DNA from: Clitopilus passeckerianus
Lineage: Eukaryota; Basidiomycota; Agaricomycetes; Agaricales; Entolomataceae
Direction: 5' to 3'
Assembly: GCA_944990035.1 (NCBI GenBank)
Contig: CALYLX010000159.1
Span: 434,001 to 498,000, forward strand
DNA length: 64,000 bases
Below the pieces are notes generated by a model that was not told where the DNA came from, did no database searches, and saw only the letters and a program-made list of their open reading frames with translations. The translations under genes and the position numbers were made by a program. How positions within the stretch are numbered: the first letter of the stretch is position 1; each line of letters opens with the position of its first letter. This document shows, piece after piece, positions 60,468-64,000 of this stretch.

Positions 60468-63400
60468 CTAGATGTCTTCTACCAGTAGGTCGTTGACCTC
60501 ATCTTCGTCGTTTTCCGAATCTGAAGCTCCAGTCGTGTCCATGATTGAGTCAAATGTCTGCTCTGGTTTTGGTGTGTCTGCTGGCCCGGGCTCAAAATTG
60601 CCGTCATCAACCTCAGGTTCCAGGGCTTCTTGTTTGATCGCTGGCGTGCTTTAAGCGGGATATGAGTCAGAATGAGGTTGAACATGAGATCAGGGAAGGA
60701 CATACTTATTGTTTCTATGCCGAGGTGCAGGTGCCCGGGGAACATCGTCGTCAGAGTCAGAGCTGATTTCAATGATTTCCTGTACTTTCGGCTTATCCTT
60801 GACGCTGTATAAAACGTTACACGGGGTTTCTGCAAGATACATGAGCAAAACTCACACAGGGAGTCGTGGACGGGGAGCAGCCGTAGGAGGAGGGCTCGTC
60901 TCCACAATATCTGAATCATAGCCCTCAGACGTTGACATCCGTGGTCTTCTACTGAAGGCATTAGCATGGGTAAGCAGTAGGAACGGACCAACTCACTTTG
61001 ATCTTGACCGCCTACGCTCACTCACTGTCCCAGTGGAAGTAGCTGCACCCTCCGCGTCGGTGACGTTCGTTATGATGCTACATGAACGCCTGATGCGTTT
61101 GCCGTCCGTTAGTAGTGAAGATGCGTAGCTAAAGACACGACCCACTTCTTGGACTTATTGCGCGTCTCCATTCCAAGCTCTTCGTCACCATCCAGAGGGA
61201 TGATGTCGTCCAGGAACTCGAAAAGTTCGGTGTACATTTCCAGTTTTCGGAAGTTTTCCTCAGTCATATCTTCCAGCTGTTCCACGTATTTCTTCAGAAT
61301 GCTGTCTTTGAATTTATTGTATGCATTTCGACTCGTAGCATCTCGGAATGGCCGGTACTATGAAGATCATCAAACTAGTTGGGACACAAAGAAATGAAGC
61401 TGACGTACTTGCGGAATCCTGTCCATGACTACTCGTAGCTGCCTGACCTGGTCATCATCCACACTCTCCGGAAGGTGCAGCCTTGGAAGAAGTTGGTAGA
61501 GCACTTTGATGTCGTCCTCTGTAAATGGCATCAGTCCCAAGCATCGTGGCTACGTGGGAGGAGACGCACTTTCAAGCGGTGCTTTGGAGTAATGGTTTGG
61601 CTTGAGGATTGCCTTGAAGATGTCCATAGCGAAGTGAAGGTGAATGAATTCCGCGTCTTGGTTCTTGCTTGTGGACTGGTCCCGTGAGTCGCTGTAGGAA
61701 TGGCCTCGTCAGCCGCGACTTCGTATAGATCCTGTGTAGAAAAGTGCTGACAGCAGAGTAACAAGCCTGGTAGGGTCTGTCCAGGCCAGAAATAGAGCAG
61801 CAACTTGACTGGAAGTAATAACTGCCTCTTCTTCAGAGGATCTCTTCCTTTCTTTACTCAGTTCCATGAAAGCGCCAGCGAAGATCTGTTTCGGATAAGG
61901 CATGAATTACGTGGACGAAGAGGGATACAGGAAGACTAACCTCTTGCATATTCTTTTGATTTGTAGGCGATGAATAGCAGTAGACTTGGAAGAAGTACGT
62001 CAAACATTGACGAAGTTCCTGGTTGCTGGCGGTGTCGACGGAGAAATAGGAGAACACCAGGGAGGAGAGCACCTGAGATGGCTGGATGAGCCTTTGGATT
62101 AGAAAACAGCAAATTTACACACGGCTTTGTCTGTTATCATTCCTGCTAGGACGAGTTTTGCGATGCCCATTGCAAGCAAGGCCTGCACTCTCGCGTCCTC
62201 TTCTTCTCCGAACAGTTGTTCCAGCCAGCCAATGAGGTTGCTTTCACCACCCTAATATATGCAAGGTTAATCAGTAGAAAGTTTGGAGCTCAGAGGACGC
62301 ACTTCATCTTCGGGACGCATTGCTTGTAGAAGGTTACGGTCGTGGGCCATCAAGATGTCGAAAACAACCTTGAGGATCCTCTGTCTCAATGCTACAGGGG
62401 ACTGCCGATATTCATGACGGTAAAGAAGGATACACCGTTTGGCTAGTTTCTGATACGTATTGAAGACATGAGCGACGTTTTCTCTGGAAGAAAGCGTGGG
62501 CGTACCCGTGAAATGAGGCAGCATAGTCCGAGGGCAACTATGCTTTTCTTGCGGAAAACCAGTTCTGTCCTCTTAACACTGGGTACAATGAGCTCTTTGA
62601 CAATGCCGTCGAGCGATAGGTTGTCTTCCATCTTCTGCAGAAACTGCGTATCAGTATCGAGCATGTGCATCGCACTGGAACCATCATACGCCATTCACTC
62701 GTTCTAGCATGCCGATACAGATATCCAGGCATCTCAGGTCAAGGTCATCTTTCAGCTTCTTGTCCACGGCAGAAACCACTTGGATGTCTTCGTAGTTGAA
62801 CATGGGCCTTTGAGACGATCGTCTTCTTCTGCGTGCAGATGGGGCGTCATCAATACTTCTGTCCGGGTCCTGTAGACAGCAGGCGACATCAGCTTGGGGC
62901 GGAAACAGACATTACAAATAGGGAGTACCTGCTCTAGGTCGAAAGGATCCTCGGGCTCCGGAACTCTGAGGTCTTGGACAATTTCAACCACGATCCGAAT
63001 CAGGTCTTTCTCATTGGAGGCCAAGACCCGAAGGACATCCAGACATTTTGGGATGAGTACGAGAGGCAAATCATCTTGTGACAGCATATCACCTATTCCA
63101 ACAAAGACAGCCTCAGTATTTCGTCACGCAAAGGAACAAAAAGAAGGTACATACGCATCAACGTGAACATGGCGTTGCGACCGGCCACATCAGCATAGTC
63201 CATGTTCACGGCTAACTTCATCAACTCGATGAGGGTCTGCTCTTGCTTCCGCATTTCTTCCTGATGCAGCTCTTCTTCGTCGTCTTCCCGGATAAGAATC
63301 ACTTCGTCATCTTCGCGAAGGCGCACGTCCTTGATGAGCTGGTTGTATGAGGTTTGGATAACCTGAGCAAGGTCGGGAACATCAGGAAGCACATCTGCGA

Positions 63401-64000
63401 GTCGGGTTTCGTCTTTCTCGGCTTTGCAGTGTTCTACAAAAACTCGCCCGAGAAAAGCTGACTCTGGCGTCAACTTGTCCCAATAGGCATCTATAATTCG
63501 TTTGTGAGTGTCTCTAACGAGTAGAGAGCATACAACGTCCACTCACCAACGAACTTCAGGTCCTGATAAATGTCTGGTCTGGATGCGAATACGCTGAACA
63601 GAGCCTCAGCAGCAAGTGAGTCGTCTTCTTGTTTTCCGAGTTGCGCTTGCTCCTCTTCGTCGTCGTTGTCTTGCTTCCGAACGGGTTCGGCCAAATCCAG
63701 CATGCTCAAAAAATCCAGAATTCGGCAGGTTGCCTCCTTCTCTGCTTCACTCAACTCCTGGTTGCCGCGAAGAGCCCGAGCGGCTGCCCTGCCATCGTCT
63801 TCTTCCTTCTTTACTGGGTCAACGTCTGAAGAGGTCGCCAAGCCTGGATAGCTCGACTTTTGCCCCTCATAACCGACGTAGATGATGTCCACCCAGTATG
63901 ACAGAAGTCGAGTAGCTGCGGCTTTGATGCTGGGTTCGCGATCTCGGAGACCGAACCTAATTATGTCCTCGCGGTGTTGGATTGAGAGGGCCCGAGGATG
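60468..64000 (-). CDS. YCG1: Condensin subunit CAP-G/Ycg1 (Cnd3), 5' end outside window
   Basis: Non-SMC HEAT-repeat subunit of condensin, needed with the kleisin for DNA binding and mitotic chromosome compaction. Multi-exon. The visible part begins inside the N-terminal half with REDIIRFGLRDREPSIKAAA and LLSYWVDIIYV. DKLTPESAFLGRVFVEHC, LMKLAVNMDYADVAGRNAMF, LVLIPKCLDVLRVLASNEKD and IVVEIVQDLRVPEPEDPFDL follow. The Cnd3 C-terminal domain has VKELIVPSVKRTELVFRKKS, IVALGLCCLISR, and LRQRILKVVFDILMAHDRNL. FLDDIIPLDGDEELGMETRN lies near 61150-61240. The C-terminal tail is acidic and Ser-rich with SSDSDDDVPR and repeated small exons, ending EDEVNDLLVEDI with stop 60468-60470. The scaffold-like tail suits a phosphoregulated protein. 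Assignment to CAP-G over cohesin SA rests on these HEAT motifs and recall of the family. Confidence 0.85.

Noticed and set aside
1..64000. CRISPR arrays, prokaryotic operons, ribosomal RNA genes, replication origins
   Set aside because: The window is eukaryotic nuclear DNA. No repeat-spacer pattern or rRNA-like stretch was seen, and fungal origins cannot be recognised by eye.

Overview
This 64 kb window is nuclear DNA of a filamentous basidiomycete, most likely an Agaricomycete. Genes are split by many short introns (about 45-60 nt, GT...AG), lie close together on both strands, and belong to typical Agaricomycete sets: a CBM1-bearing GH7 cellobiohydrolase, a microsomal-type P450, a PDR-type ABC transporter, a fungal plasma-membrane H+-ATPase, and several fast-evolving F-box and GNAT families. 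The cellulase suggests a plant-biomass degrader. The species cannot be named from the sequence alone.

Layout. 0-2.7 kb: C-terminal part of a P450 (+), convergent with a GH7 cellobiohydrolase (-). 5.3-6.3 kb: a probable tail-anchored protein of unknown function. 6.9-7.8 kb: a four-helix-bundle (MLKL-NTD/HeLo-like) protein (-). 10.3-13.6 kb: three tandem copies of an unrecognised six-exon small-protein gene (+), the third decayed, with a MITE-like element between copies 1 and 2. 13.7-17.7 kb: a mitochondrial 2-oxoacid dehydrogenase E1 of DHTKD1 type (-). 19.1-23.8 kb: three tandem F-box genes (+), the third with frameshifts. 24.1-26.3 kb: an amidase (+). 26.5-32.3 kb: PDR ABC transporter (-). 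36.0-39.3 kb: H+-ATPase PMA1 (-). 43.5-47.7 kb: a second, unrelated F-box/LRR cluster (-), one intact and two damaged. 48.2-55.8 kb: separase (+). 55.9-60.3 kb: four tandem GNAT acetyltransferases (-). 60.5-64.0 kb: condensin CAP-G/Ycg1 subunit (-), running off the right edge.

Much of the window is housekeeping: lysine/tryptophan catabolism (DHTKD1), proton pumping (PMA1), drug efflux (PDR), chromosome segregation (separase and condensin). Between these lie family expansions by local duplication. The least explained is the 10.3-13.6 kb trio. Its second exon carries a conserved F-x-x-[AS]-x-N-V-T...G-S-Q-L-x-x-A-G-R-D-V-N block resembling, from memory, the short segment at the N-terminus of many Agaricomycete NACHT/NLR proteins. 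It lies about 2.5 kb from a gene whose product looks like the helical-bundle domain also found on such receptors. This may be a small self/non-self or cell-death module; that is inference.

Coordinates of multi-exon genes were built by hand from splice signals and reading-frame continuity. Where exon boundaries are given, phases were checked to join.
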